DNA of 64,000 bases. It comes from Streptomyces sp. NBC_00178. GTDB lineage: Bacteria > Actinomycetota > Actinomycetes > Streptomycetales > Streptomycetaceae. Positions 32,616 through 41,591 of the stretch are shown piece after piece (positions within the stretch are counted from its first letter, which is position 1; every line of letters begins with the position of its first letter). Both the position numbers and the translations under genes were made by a program. The stretch lies in NCBI RefSeq assembly GCF_036206005.1, contig NZ_CP108143.1:1736001-1800000 (forward strand), written 5' to 3'. Below the pieces are notes generated by a model, which saw only the letters and a program-made list of their open reading frames with translations, made no database searches and had not been told where the DNA came from.

Positions 32616-33950
32616 TCAGCCTTCGCCCCGCTCCTTCCACTCCTTCTGGGCGGCGTTCAGCTCGTCGGCCATCGTGTCCAGGAACGCCTTGGCCGTGATC
32701 TTGCCGAGGAGCAGCTTCTGGAACTCCGGCTCGTTGTCGGCCTTGCTGATGTTGTTCCAGTCCGGGAGGTAGTAGGGCAGGTCGACGATGGTGGTGGAAC
32801 CGTCGGTGAGGGCCTTCGCGGCGAGCGCCGTCGGTTCGGCCTCGGAGATCCACGGGTCCTTCGCCGCGTCGGTGTTGGCGGGGATGGCGCCGGCGGACTC
32901 GTTCCACGTGCTGTTCGCCTCGTGCGACGCGGCGAACTCGATGAACTTCCAGGCCGCGTTCTTGTTCTTGCCCGACCGGAACAGGCCGAGCCCGTCGACG
33001 GGGTTGGACACCTGGACGCGCTTGCCGCCGTCCCCGACGGGTGCGGGTATCCCGGCGAACTTGCCCTCGCCGAGCGCCTTCAGGTGGTCCTGGTAGGAGC
33101 CGAGGTTGTGGCTGAGCATGCCGATGGTGCCGGTGTCCCACTGCGCGACCATCTTGGTGAAGTCGTTGTTGACGTCGGCCGAGGGTGTGGTCCTCTTGAA
33201 CAGCGCGGCGTACTTCTCCAGGGCGGCGATGTTCTTCGGGTCGTTCAGGGTGGTGGTGTCGCCGTCCCAGAAGTCCGTGATGCCGGTCTGCCCGTAGATC
33301 GCGTCCAGGGCCTGGGCGATGGAGCCCGCGCCGCCGCGGATGGTGTAGCCGAACTTGTTGTTCTTCGCGTCGGTGAGCTTGTCGGCGGCCTCGTAGAACC
33401 TGGGCCAGGTGGTGGGCGCCTCCAGACCCGCCTGTTCGAAGAGGTCGGTGCGGTACCACAGGGCGCCGTTGTTCGCGGAGGTCGGCACGGAGTACAGGTC
33501 GTCGCCCCGCCCGGCCGCGTTCCTGACGCTCTCGGTCATCCCCTCGACGAGCTTGCCCTTCAGCGGTGACTTCTCCAGCCGGTCGCCGATCGGCTCCAGG
33601 GCGTCCTGCGAAACGATGTTGGCGAGGTAGGCGGTGCTGACGCCGCCCACGTCGGGCAGCCCGCCGCCGGCGATGGCCGTGTCGTACTTCGACTGGACGT
33701 CGGCGATCGGGATGGGGACGTACTTCACCTCGATGTCCGGGTTCTTCTTCTCGAACTCCTTGATGATCTCGGTCCAGACGGCGGTACGGGGACCGCCGTT
33801 GTTGTCCCAGAAGGTGATCTCACCCTTTCCGCTGCCCTCCGTGCCCGAGTTGCTTCCGTCGTCGCCGCAGCCGGTGGCCGCGAGGGCGAGCACCGCCGTG
33901 AGGGAGACCGCGGTCGCGGTACGCCCCCGGAGCGTCTTCGAGATGGTCAT
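32616..33950 (-). CDS. ABC sugar-binding lipoprotein (family 1)
   Basis: This 444-residue protein has a lipoprotein signal with the lipobox LAATGC (Cys28), so it is membrane-anchored outside the cell. It matches family 1 extracellular solute-binding proteins: EITFWDNNGG, GGGLPDVGGVSTAYLAN, YSVPTSANNGALWYRTDLF and AAWKFIEFAASHEAN. It should deliver an oligosaccharide, likely derived from pectin or arabinan, to the two permeases encoded at 37.9-39.7 kb. Confidence 0.9.
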   Translation of the reverse strand: MTISKTLRGRTATAVSLTAVLALAATGCGDDGSNSGTEGSGKGEITFWDNNGGPRTAVWTEIIKEFEKKNPDIEVKYVPIPIADVQSKYDTAIAGGGLPDVGGVSTAYLANIVSQDALEPIGDRLEKSPLKGKLVEGMTESVRNAAGRGDDLYSVPTSANNGALWYRTDLFEQAGLEAPTTWPRFYEAADKLTDAKNNKFGYTIRGGAGSIAQALDAIYGQTGITDFWDGDTTTLNDPKNIAALEKYAALFKRTTPSADVNNDFTKMVAQWDTGTIGMLSHNLGSYQDHLKALGEGKFAGIPAPVGDGGKRVQVSNPVDGLGLFRSGKNKNAAWKFIEFAASHEANSTWNESAGAIPANTDAAKDPWISEAEPTALAAKALTDGSTTIVDLPYYLPDWNNISKADNEPEFQKLLLGKITAKAFLDTMADELNAAQKEWKERGEG

Positions 33951-34240
33951 GTCGGCTCTTCTCTCTCGGATCTCTCGGAATGTGTGCCGGTGCGTGGGGG
34001 GATACCGGTAGCACGTGCGGTACGGCGCGGCACGGGGCTGTCCGCCCGGCGCCGCGTCCCGGTCGCGGCCCCCGTCACGTCGGTCGCCGGATCCGGTGGG
34101 CGGGGGGATGGGCGGCCGCGCCTCCCCGTGCGGCGGGCAGGGGACGGAGGCCGGCGGCGTCGAAGGCCGCGAACGGTGGTCTCGCTCCGGTGCGCTCGGT
34201 ACGGAGATGCGTCATTGCGGCTCCTCTACGGCGGTGCGGG

Positions 34241-35827
34241 TCAGAAGGTGCGAGGTCTTCCGGTGGTGTGAGGCCCTCCGGTGGTACGCGGGCCCCCGGT
34301 GGTGCGGAACGTGGTGAAGCCGGCCGTTCCCGACGGCCCCGTGCCGGCCGGTGCCGTGGCGAAGAGGCCCAGCAGCGCGCCGACCCATCGCCAGGGCGTG
34401 GCGGCGAAGACCTGGCCGGACGGCCGGAATCCGGCCCCGTCGCCGGTGTCGGCGGCGAAGCGGCAGCGCGCGCCCCGGGACACCTCGATGCGGACCTGGA
34501 CCGAGCCGCCGGGTGCGGGGCGGGGGTGCTCGGCGTCCCGTTCGTGCTCGGCGACGGATTCGGCGTAGCGGTGCACGAGCCGCGCCGTCCCGTCGGGCCC
34601 CGCCTCCAGGCCGATCCAGGAGAAGGCGTCGCCGAGCACGGCGAGTCCGGCCTTGGCGCCCGGCTCGCGGGTGTTCAGGGTGATGCCCGTCGTGACGGTG
34701 AACTCCTCGGCGGGCAGGCGCTGCACCAGGACGTTGGGCAGGGCCCGCAGGTCGTGCGCGTAGGCGGTGCGTACGCAGCTGAGGCGCAGCCCGTCACCGG
34801 AATGGCCGACGGTCCAGCCGGGGCGGGGGTTGGCGGTCCACTGCCACTGGCGGCCGTACCGCCCGCCGGGGAAGTCGTCGCCGGAGGCCGGGGCGTCGAC
34901 GGCCTGCTCGGGCGCCTCGGGCTTGGGGTGGGTGTGCACGGGTTCGCCGTCGCGGCCGATGACCGGCCACCCGTCCCGGTCCCAGCGCATCGGCTGGAGG
35001 TGGACGACGCGGCCGTACGCGCCGCGGGACTGGAAGTGCAGGAACCAGTCCTCGCCCGCGGCGGTCCTCACCCAGCCTCCCTGGTGCGGCCCGTTGATCC
35101 CGGTGCCGCCCTGCGCGAGGACGACCCGTTCCTCGTACGGGCCGGTGAACGAGCGGCTGCGGAAGGCGCCCTGCCAGCCGGTCTCCACTCCCCCGGCGGG
35201 CGCCAGGATCCAGAAGTGACCGTCGTGGCGGTAGAGCTTGGGGCCCTCCAGGGTGAACCAGCCCGGGATCGTGTCGGCGTCGACGAGGGTGGTGCCCTCG
35301 TCGAGGAGTTCGCGTCCGTCGGGGCTCATCCGGTGCCCGGTGAGCCGGTTCTTGACGCCGGAGCGGGACTTGGCCCAGGCGTGGACGAGATAGGCCTCGC
35401 CGGTCTCCTCGTCCCACAGGGGGCAGGCGTCGATGAGGCCCTTGCCCGCCTTGATGACGTGCGGGGTGGTCCACGGGCCCCGGACGTGTTCGGCGTTGAT
35501 CTGCTGGATGCCGTGGTCGGGATCTCCCCAGAAGATCCAGAAGCGGCCGGCGTGGTGGCGCAGCGCGGGTGCCCACACCCCGCGGTCGTGACGGGGCACC
35601 GCGAAGTCGGCCTCGGGTTCGAGCCGTTCCAGGGCGTGCCCGACGAGGCTCCAGTTGACCAGGTCGCGGGAGTGGAGCAGGGGCAGCCCGGGGACGCGGC
35701 CGAAGCTGGACGCCGTGAGGTAGAAGTCGTCCCCGACGCGCACGACGTCGGGGTCGGACCAGTCGGCGTTCAGGACCGGGTTGCGGTAGGTGCCGTCCCC
35801 GAGGTCCGCCGTCCAGGGTCTGCTCAT
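34241..35827 (-). CDS. GH43 glycosidase with C-terminal concanavalin-like domain
   Basis: The ATG at 35827 overlaps the previous stop (ATGA); the product has 528 residues. Residues about 10-310 are the five-bladed GH43 propeller: base Asp in NADWSDPDVVRVGDDFYL, pKa-modulating Asp in GKGLIDACPLWDEETGE and acid Glu in TLEGPKLYRHDG. Residues about 325-510 form the beta-sandwich seen in beta-xylosidases. There is no signal peptide, so it acts in the cytoplasm on imported oligosaccharides (xylosidase or arabinofuranosidase type). The last 20 residues are a Thr/Gly/Pro/Arg repeat tail. Confidence 0.9.
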   Translation of the reverse strand: MSRPWTADLGDGTYRNPVLNADWSDPDVVRVGDDFYLTASSFGRVPGLPLLHSRDLVNWSLVGHALERLEPEADFAVPRHDRGVWAPALRHHAGRFWIFWGDPDHGIQQINAEHVRGPWTTPHVIKAGKGLIDACPLWDEETGEAYLVHAWAKSRSGVKNRLTGHRMSPDGRELLDEGTTLVDADTIPGWFTLEGPKLYRHDGHFWILAPAGGVETGWQGAFRSRSFTGPYEERVVLAQGGTGINGPHQGGWVRTAAGEDWFLHFQSRGAYGRVVHLQPMRWDRDGWPVIGRDGEPVHTHPKPEAPEQAVDAPASGDDFPGGRYGRQWQWTANPRPGWTVGHSGDGLRLSCVRTAYAHDLRALPNVLVQRLPAEEFTVTTGITLNTREPGAKAGLAVLGDAFSWIGLEAGPDGTARLVHRYAESVAEHERDAEHPRPAPGGSVQVRIEVSRGARCRFAADTGDGAGFRPSGQVFAATPWRWVGALLGLFATAPAGTGPSGTAGFTTFRTTGGPRTTGGPHTTGRPRTF

Positions 35828-36657
35828 GCCGTCGTCGCCGCCTTGCGTACGAGGGCGGCCGCGGCGTCCCGGTCGAGACGGCCGTCGGCGACGACGGTGA
35901 CGACCCGGCGTACGACGGTGGCCCCGGCGGCGACGGGGAGGCGGCGGTGGGCGGCGAGGGAGGAGCCGACCCCGGGGTACTGGGCGGTCCGCACGAACCA
36001 CGGGTCGCGCCGGGTCTCCTCGGTCACGCCCGCGAAGACGAGCGTCCAGCCGTCCCCCGCGAGGGCCAGCCAGTCGGCGGTGCTGCCGTGCACGGCCTCC
36101 TCGCCGTCGAGCGTTCCGCTGAACACGGCGGGTGGCTCGGCCTCCTTGGGGGCGCGCCAGAAGAATCCGCCGTATCCGGCGCCGGGGCGGCCGTTGGTCG
36201 CGGGGCTGCCGAGGGAGAGGCCGGTGCCGCTCCGGTTGGTGAGCGAGAAGGAGAGGTCGAGCGCCCAGGCGGTGGCGGAGAGTGCGCTCACGGAGACCGT
36301 GCGGTGCTCGCGCAGGAGTTCGGCGCCGTCGGCCTCCCAGCCGAGTTCCTGCACGAAGCCGTCCGGGTCGCGCAGCTTCCACCCGAGGTGGCGCTGCACC
36401 CCGTGGTTGTCGAGCTCGGTGGGCCCCCGGTCCCGGACGAAGGTGCGCCCGCCCCAGAAGTTGTACCCGGCCACGTCGGGGACGGCGACGGAGGCGCCCA
36501 GGTGGTGGAGGTGGTCGGCCGGGCGCACCTCGGTGACGGGGGTTCCGGCGAGGGTGGTGACGGGGTGGAGGTACGGGCGGCTTTCCGGTCCGGGCCCGTA
36601 GCCGTAGCCGTAGCGGCCGACGGTGCGTCCGGCGCAGTGCAGCAGTGTGGTGGTCAT
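35824..36657 (-). CDS. PmoA-like (DUF6807) family protein
   Basis: This 277-residue protein is coupled at both ends by ATGA overlaps to a Gfo/Idh oxidoreductase gene and to GH43. It is a beta-sandwich type protein with RPYLHPVTTLAGTPVTEVRPADHLHHLGASVAV near the N-terminus (landmarks at residues about 27-60), RTFVRDRGPTELDNHGVQRHL and LSLGSPATNGRPGAGYGGFFWRAP. The PmoA name comes from a loose early annotation; members are common in sugar-degradation operons and their function is unclear. The many conserved His residues could bind a metal or sugar. Confidence 0.75.
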   Translation of the reverse strand: MTTTLLHCAGRTVGRYGYGYGPGPESRPYLHPVTTLAGTPVTEVRPADHLHHLGASVAVPDVAGYNFWGGRTFVRDRGPTELDNHGVQRHLGWKLRDPDGFVQELGWEADGAELLREHRTVSVSALSATAWALDLSFSLTNRSGTGLSLGSPATNGRPGAGYGGFFWRAPKEAEPPAVFSGTLDGEEAVHGSTADWLALAGDGWTLVFAGVTEETRRDPWFVRTAQYPGVGSSLAAHRRLPVAAGATVVRRVVTVVADGRLDRDAAAALVRKAATTA

Positions 36658-37826
36658 GGGGTGCTCACCTGACCGGTCCGCGCCCAGGGGGCGCCTAGTT
36701 CGGAGAAGAGGGCGAGGGTGTCGGCGGCGGTGGCGACCGCCTGGTCGACGCCGTGCACGACGCGCCGTACGCCGTCGCCGGTCCCGGAGGGTTCGGCGCG
36801 CCAGGCGTCGGAGGGCAGGGCGGCCGGCTCGGGCGCGGTGCGCACCGCCTCGAGGACCCGCATGAACGCGCCGGCGCGCTCGGGCGGCACGAGGAGCGGG
36901 GTGTCCCGGGCCAGGTGGTCGACGAGGTTCTCCAGGAGGTCGGTCCGGCCGTGCACGGCCTCCTCGGGGCCGTGTCCGGCGCGCTGTACGAGGACCCGGT
37001 CCTGCTTGTACCAGAAGGTGATGCGGCCCCGGTCGCCGTGGACGATGACGTACGGTTCCCCGGCCTCCTCGGCGCACAGGGTCACCGCGACGGTCACCGG
37101 CAGCCCTTCGGCCGTGGTGACGCGGACGCAGCTGGTGTCGTCGGACTCGATGTCGTGGGCCCGGAACAACTCGGTCTCGATGGAGGCCACGTCCTCGGCG
37201 GCACCCGCGCCCGCGAGTTCGAGCGCGGTGGCGACGGCGTGCGCGAGCGGGTTGGTGAGGGCCCCGTCGACGACATCGGTGCCGCCCATCCTGCGCCGTC
37301 CGGCCCAGGGAGCTCGCCGGAAGTAGGCGTCGTCGCGCACCCAGGCGCCGGCCGCGCCGATGCCGCGGACGGTGCCGATCGCCCCGGACCGTACGAGCTC
37401 CTTGACGGCGGGCACGGCGTGCGAGCCGAGGGACTGGAAGCCGACCTGGCAGGCGATGCCGGCCTCGCGCACGCCGTCGGTCATGCGCGCGTGGTCGGCC
37501 CAGGTCGCGGCGGGCGGCTTCTCCAGGAGGAGGTGGACGCCCCGGCCGGCCGCGGTCAGGGCCAGTGCGATGTGGGTGGGGATGGGGGTGCAGATGACGG
37601 CGGCGGCGGCCCCGGTGGAGTCGAGGAGCGCTGCGAAGTCGGAGGACTGCTCGGGCATCTCGCCCGCGAACGCGTCGAGTTCGGCGTCGGTGAGCGGGCT
37701 CAGTTCGCAGATCCCGGCCAGCCTGACCAGGCCCTGGTGCTGGAGCCTGCGGATGTTGGCGAGGTGCCGGCGGCCGTGGCCACGGGCTCCGGCCAGGACC
37801 ACGGAGAGCGGTGTCGTCGTGCTCAT
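36654..37826 (-). CDS. Gfo/Idh/MocA-family oxidoreductase
   Basis: This 390-residue protein has an N-terminal Rossmann fold (VVLAGARGHGRRHLANI) and the family EKP motif in VHLLLEKPPAATWADH. The C-terminal alpha/beta domain carries the substrate site, with GTDVVDGALTNPLAHAV containing the likely catalytic His. Members oxidise or reduce sugars and inositols with NAD(P). It belongs to the operon of permeases, PmoA-like protein and GH43, suggesting a role on an imported sugar or its derivative. Confidence 0.87.
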   Translation of the reverse strand: MSTTTPLSVVLAGARGHGRRHLANIRRLQHQGLVRLAGICELSPLTDAELDAFAGEMPEQSSDFAALLDSTGAAAAVICTPIPTHIALALTAAGRGVHLLLEKPPAATWADHARMTDGVREAGIACQVGFQSLGSHAVPAVKELVRSGAIGTVRGIGAAGAWVRDDAYFRRAPWAGRRRMGGTDVVDGALTNPLAHAVATALELAGAGAAEDVASIETELFRAHDIESDDTSCVRVTTAEGLPVTVAVTLCAEEAGEPYVIVHGDRGRITFWYKQDRVLVQRAGHGPEEAVHGRTDLLENLVDHLARDTPLLVPPERAGAFMRVLEAVRTAPEPAALPSDAWRAEPSGTGDGVRRVVHGVDQAVATAADTLALFSELGAPWARTGQVSTP

Positions 37827-37869
37827 CGTGCGCCCTCCCTGCTCCGGTACGGCTTCGAGGTCATGTGCG

Positions 37870-38787
37870 TCATCCCTTCACGGCGCCGGCGCTGAATCCG
37901 GTGATGAGCCACTTCTGGATGAAGGCGAAGACGATCACCACGGGCACCGCCGCGATGACACCGCCCGCGGCCAGCGCGCCCAGGTCGACGCTGTCGGCAC
38001 CGATCAGGGTGTTGAGGCCGACCGGGATCGTCTGCTTGTCCTGCTCGCTGAGGAACATCAGGGCGAACAGGAAGTGGTTCCAGCTGTGGACGAAGGCGAA
38101 CGAGCCGACGGCGATGAGCCCGGGGCGCAGCAGCGGCAGGACGACCGCGCGGAACGCCTTGAAGCGGGAGCAGCCGTCCACCCAGGCGGCCTCCTCCAGG
38201 GAGACCGGCACGTTCTTGATGAACCCGCTGATCAGGATGATCGAGAGGGGGAGCTGGAAGACGGTCTCCGCGATGACGACGCTGCCGAGGGAGTTGATCA
38301 TCCGGAGGTTCTTGAAGATCTCGAAGAGCGGCACGAGCATCAGGGCGCCCGGGATGAACTGCGAGCAGAGCAGGGCCAGCATGAAGGCGCCCTTGATCCT
38401 GAAGTCGAACCGCGCCAGGGCGTAGCCGCCGGCCAGGGCGACGAGGGTCGTGGCGATCAGGGTCGCGACCCCGACGATCATGCTGTTCTGGAAGAAGACG
38501 GCGAAGCTGCGCTCGTTCCAGACCTTGGAGAAGTGGTCCCCCGTCATCGGCCAGGGCACCAGCGAGGTGGAGCCGGCGGGCCGTACGGCGAAGAGGAGCA
38601 TCCAGTAGAACGGGACGAGCGTGAAGAGCAGGTAGACAACGAGCGGCAGGTAGATCTGCCAGCGCGGTACGTCGTCGAAGGCGCGCTCGCGCCGGGTGCG
38701 GCGGTTCGACGCGGGCGGCGGGGCGTCGTCCCCGGTGGCCGGTCCGGGGGTGCGGGTGCGGTTCTTCTCCGCGAGTGCGGCGGTCAC
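37870..38787 (-). CDS. ABC sugar permease (MalG/CUT1 type)
   Basis: The start is a GTG overlapping the stop of the upstream permease (GTGA); 305 residues. Six membrane segments and the EAA loop (EEAAWVDGCSRFKAFRAVVLPLLRPG, landmark at about residues 215-240) mark a MalG-like inner permease subunit. It pairs with the MalF-like subunit and the binding lipoprotein at 32.6 kb. No ATPase gene exists in the window, so the shared ATPase MsiK, used by many CUT1 importers of Streptomyces, probably powers it. Confidence 0.92.
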   Translation of the reverse strand: MTAALAEKNRTRTPGPATGDDAPPPASNRRTRRERAFDDVPRWQIYLPLVVYLLFTLVPFYWMLLFAVRPAGSTSLVPWPMTGDHFSKVWNERSFAVFFQNSMIVGVATLIATTLVALAGGYALARFDFRIKGAFMLALLCSQFIPGALMLVPLFEIFKNLRMINSLGSVVIAETVFQLPLSIILISGFIKNVPVSLEEAAWVDGCSRFKAFRAVVLPLLRPGLIAVGSFAFVHSWNHFLFALMFLSEQDKQTIPVGLNTLIGADSVDLGALAAGGVIAAVPVVIVFAFIQKWLITGFSAGAVKG

Positions 38788-39722
38788 TTGTGGTCGCCTC
38801 CGAACTTGCTCAGGCGCAGGTAGACGATCGAGCAGAAGAGGAGGATCACGAAGGCGACGGTGGTCAGCGCGGAGGCGTATCCGAAGTCGTGGCCCTCGAT
38901 GCCGGTGTTGGCGACGTAGAGCGGCAGGGTGGTGGTCTCGCCGGCGGGTCCGCCGCCCGTGAGCGTGTAGAGGAGGTCGACGTTGTTGAACTCCCACACG
39001 CCGCGCAGCAGGGTGGCGAGGATGATCGCGTCGCGCAGGTGGGGAAGCGTGATGTGGAGGAACTGCCGCAGCCGGCCCGCGCCGTCGACGGACGCCGCCT
39101 CGTACAGCTCCTTGGAGACGGACTGCAGGTCGGCGAGGATGAGGATGGCGAAGAAGGGCACCCCGCGCCAGAGTTCGGAGACGGTGGCCGCCCAGAAGAC
39201 GGTGCCGGTGTCGGAGAGCACGGAGGTGCCGTACTCGCCTATCCCGGCGTCCGCGAGGTAGCGGCTGAAGCCCGTCGAGGAGTTGTAGAGCAGGATCCAG
39301 ATGGTGCTGGTCAGAACGCCGGACACGGCCCAGGGCGAGAAGACCATGGCGCGGGAGATGCCGCGGCCGACGAAGCTCTGGTTGACGATCAGGGCGAGCG
39401 CGAGGCCGAGGGCGAGTTGCAGGGTGACCTGGGTGACGACCCACTGGGCGCTGAAGCCGAGCGCCGGCCAGAACTGGTCGTCCTCGGTGAGGATGCGGGT
39501 GAAGTTGTCGAAGCCGGCGAAGCCGTTCCGCCACGGTTTGGTGACGTTGTAGTTCTGCAGGCTGTAGTAGAAGACGCTGATCACCGGGTAGGCGATGAAG
39601 CCCAGCATGAGCAGGCCGGCGGGCGCGATCAGCAGGTACGGAAGGCGGCGCGGGCTCACCGGGCGGCGCCTGGGCCCCTTCGCCCTGGGGGGCGGTGTGG
39701 CCACGGCTGCGGATGGGGCCAT
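38784..39722 (-). CDS. ABC sugar permease (MalF/UgpA/CUT1 type)
   Basis: From the ATG at 39722 (ggaga upstream) the product has 312 residues and six membrane segments. The EAA loop reads YEAASVDGAGRLRQFLHITLPHL. It is the first gene of the importer operon and is preceded by a perfect LacI-type operator 56 bp upstream of the start. The N-terminal 25 residues are Pro/Arg-rich and cytoplasmic. Confidence 0.92.
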   Translation of the reverse strand: MAPSAAVATPPPRAKGPRRRPVSPRRLPYLLIAPAGLLMLGFIAYPVISVFYYSLQNYNVTKPWRNGFAGFDNFTRILTEDDQFWPALGFSAQWVVTQVTLQLALGLALALIVNQSFVGRGISRAMVFSPWAVSGVLTSTIWILLYNSSTGFSRYLADAGIGEYGTSVLSDTGTVFWAATVSELWRGVPFFAILILADLQSVSKELYEAASVDGAGRLRQFLHITLPHLRDAIILATLLRGVWEFNNVDLLYTLTGGGPAGETTTLPLYVANTGIEGHDFGYASALTTVAFVILLFCSIVYLRLSKFGGDHK

Positions 39723-39777
39723 GACGCGTCTCCGATCTGTGGGAAGTGCTGGATGTGCCGTGCGTTCGGTGCATGGT

Positions 39778-39789
39778 GCAAGCGCTTGC
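39778..39789. promoter_or_regulatory. LacI-family operator candidate
   Basis: gcaagcgcttgc is a perfect 12-bp palindrome with the central GCGC typical of LacI/GalR operators. It lies upstream of the ABC permease operon. No LacI-family gene occurs in this window. Confidence 0.75.
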
Positions 39790-39845
39790 CGCATGGCGTT
39801 CGGTATCCCGGACGAGCGCGGTGCGCGGAGTACTCTGCGGACGGT

Positions 39846-41591
39846 TCAGCCGGCGTACGGGTCGGGCACGTCTCCCGGCCGGGCCAGGAACGCGAAGTCG
39901 CAGCCGGTGTCGGCCTGGGTGATCTGGTCCTGGTACAGCGCCCCGTAACCGCGGCCGTAGCGGGCGGGCGGTTCGGTCCACTCGGACCTGCGTCGTGCCA
40001 GTTCCCCGTCGGAGACGTCGAGGTGGAGCAGCCGCGCGTCGACGTCCAGGGTGATGAGGTCACCGGTGCGGACCAGGGCGAGCGGCCCGCCGACGAAGGA
40101 CTCGGGCGCGATGTGCAGGACACAGGCCCCGTAGCTGGTGCCGCTCATGCGGGCGTCGGAGAGCCGCACCATGTCCCGCACCCCCTGCTTCAGCAGGTAG
40201 TCCGGGATCGGCAGCATGCCGTACTCGGGCATGCCGGGGCCGCCCTTCGGTCCGGCGTTGCGGAGCACCAGCACGTGGTCCGGGGTGAGGGCCAGGGCCG
40301 GGTCGTTGATGGTGCGCTGCATCTCGCGGTAGTCGTCGAAGACGACCGCGGGTCCGGTGTGGCGCAGCAGGTGCGGTTCGGCGGCGATGTGCTTGATGAC
40401 GGCGCCGTCCGGGCAGAGGTTGCCGCGCAGGACGGCGACTCCCCCCTCCTCGGCCAGCGGGTTGTCGCGCTCGCGGATGACGTCGGCGTCGTGCACCAGC
40501 GCCCCGGCCAGCTGCTCGCGCAGGGTGGCGTGCGTGACGGTCGGCCGGTCCAGGTGGAGCACGTCGGTGAGCCTGGCCAGGAATCCGGGCAGGCCCCCGG
40601 CGAAGTGGAAGTCCTCCATGAGGTACTTCCCGCCGGGACGGAGGTTCGCGAGGACGGGGACGGTACGGGCGATGCGGTCGAAGTCGTCCAGGGTGAGCTT
40701 CACCCCGGAGCGGCCGGCCATCGCGATCAGGTGGATGACGGCGTTGGTGGAGCCGCCGAGTGCCAGGACGGTGGCGACGGCGTCCTCGTAGGCGTCCGCG
40801 GTCAGGATCTTCGACAACGTGAGCTGCTGCCACACCAGTTCGACGATCCGGAGGCCGGAGCGTGCGGCCATGCGGTCGTGACCGGAGTCCACGGCCGGGA
40901 TGGACGAGGCACCCGGCACCGTGACGCCGAGCGCCTCGGCGGCGGCCGTCAGGGTCGAGGCGGTGCCCATCGTCATGCAGTGGCCGGGCGACCGGGCGAG
41001 CCCGCTCTCCAGTTCGGCCATCTCGCAGTCGCCGATGAGCCCGGCCCGCTTGTCGTCCCAGTACTTCCACATGTCCGTGCCGGAGCCGAGGACCTCGTTG
41101 CGCCAGTGGCCCGGCAGCATCGGGCCCGCGGGCACGAACACGGTCGGCAGGTCGACGGACGCGGCGCCCATGAGCAGCGCCGGGGTGGACTTGTCGCAGC
41201 CGCCCAGCAGCACGGCCCCGTCGACGGGGTAGGAACGCAGCAGCTCCTCGGTCTCCATCGCCAGCATGTTGCGGTAGAGCATCGGGGTCGGCTTCTGGAA
41301 GGTCTCGGAGAGCGTGGAGACCGGGAACTCCAGGGGGAATCCGCCCGCCTGCCAGACGCCCCGCTTCACCGCCTGGGCGCGCTCGCGCAGGTGCACGTGG
41401 CAGGGGTTGATGTCGGACCAGGTGTTCAGGATCGCGATGACCGGCTTGCCCAGGTGCTCCTCGGGGAGGTAACCGAGCTGCCGGGTGCGGGCGCGGTGGC
41501 TGAACGAGCGCAGCCCGTCCGTGCCGTACCACTGGTGGCTGCGCAGCTCCTCGGGGGCGATCCGGCCGCCCGGCACGCCGGTGCCGGTCAT
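39846..41591 (-). CDS. IlvD/Edd-family sugar-acid dehydratase (L-arabinonate dehydratase-like)
   Basis: The ATG at 41591 overlaps the stop of the preceding dehydratase gene (ATGA); 581 residues. It is a [2Fe-2S] dehydratase: cluster Cys64 (DINPCHVHL), Cys132 (LGGCDKSTPA) and Cys205 (SPGHCMTMGT). The sequence QKPTPMLYRNMLAMETEELL and the final LHLDVSDGELARRR region fit the aldonate branch (L-arabinonate, D-xylonate or D-fuconate dehydratases) more than dihydroxy-acid dehydratase of branched amino acids. It removes water from an aldonate to give a 2-keto-3-deoxy acid. The coupled DHDPS-type enzyme would take the next step. Confidence 0.88.
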   Translation of the reverse strand: MTGTGVPGGRIAPEELRSHQWYGTDGLRSFSHRARTRQLGYLPEEHLGKPVIAILNTWSDINPCHVHLRERAQAVKRGVWQAGGFPLEFPVSTLSETFQKPTPMLYRNMLAMETEELLRSYPVDGAVLLGGCDKSTPALLMGAASVDLPTVFVPAGPMLPGHWRNEVLGSGTDMWKYWDDKRAGLIGDCEMAELESGLARSPGHCMTMGTASTLTAAAEALGVTVPGASSIPAVDSGHDRMAARSGLRIVELVWQQLTLSKILTADAYEDAVATVLALGGSTNAVIHLIAMAGRSGVKLTLDDFDRIARTVPVLANLRPGGKYLMEDFHFAGGLPGFLARLTDVLHLDRPTVTHATLREQLAGALVHDADVIRERDNPLAEEGGVAVLRGNLCPDGAVIKHIAAEPHLLRHTGPAVVFDDYREMQRTINDPALALTPDHVLVLRNAGPKGGPGMPEYGMLPIPDYLLKQGVRDMVRLSDARMSGTSYGACVLHIAPESFVGGPLALVRTGDLITLDVDARLLHLDVSDGELARRRSEWTEPPARYGRGYGALYQDQITQADTGCDFAFLARPGDVPDPYAG

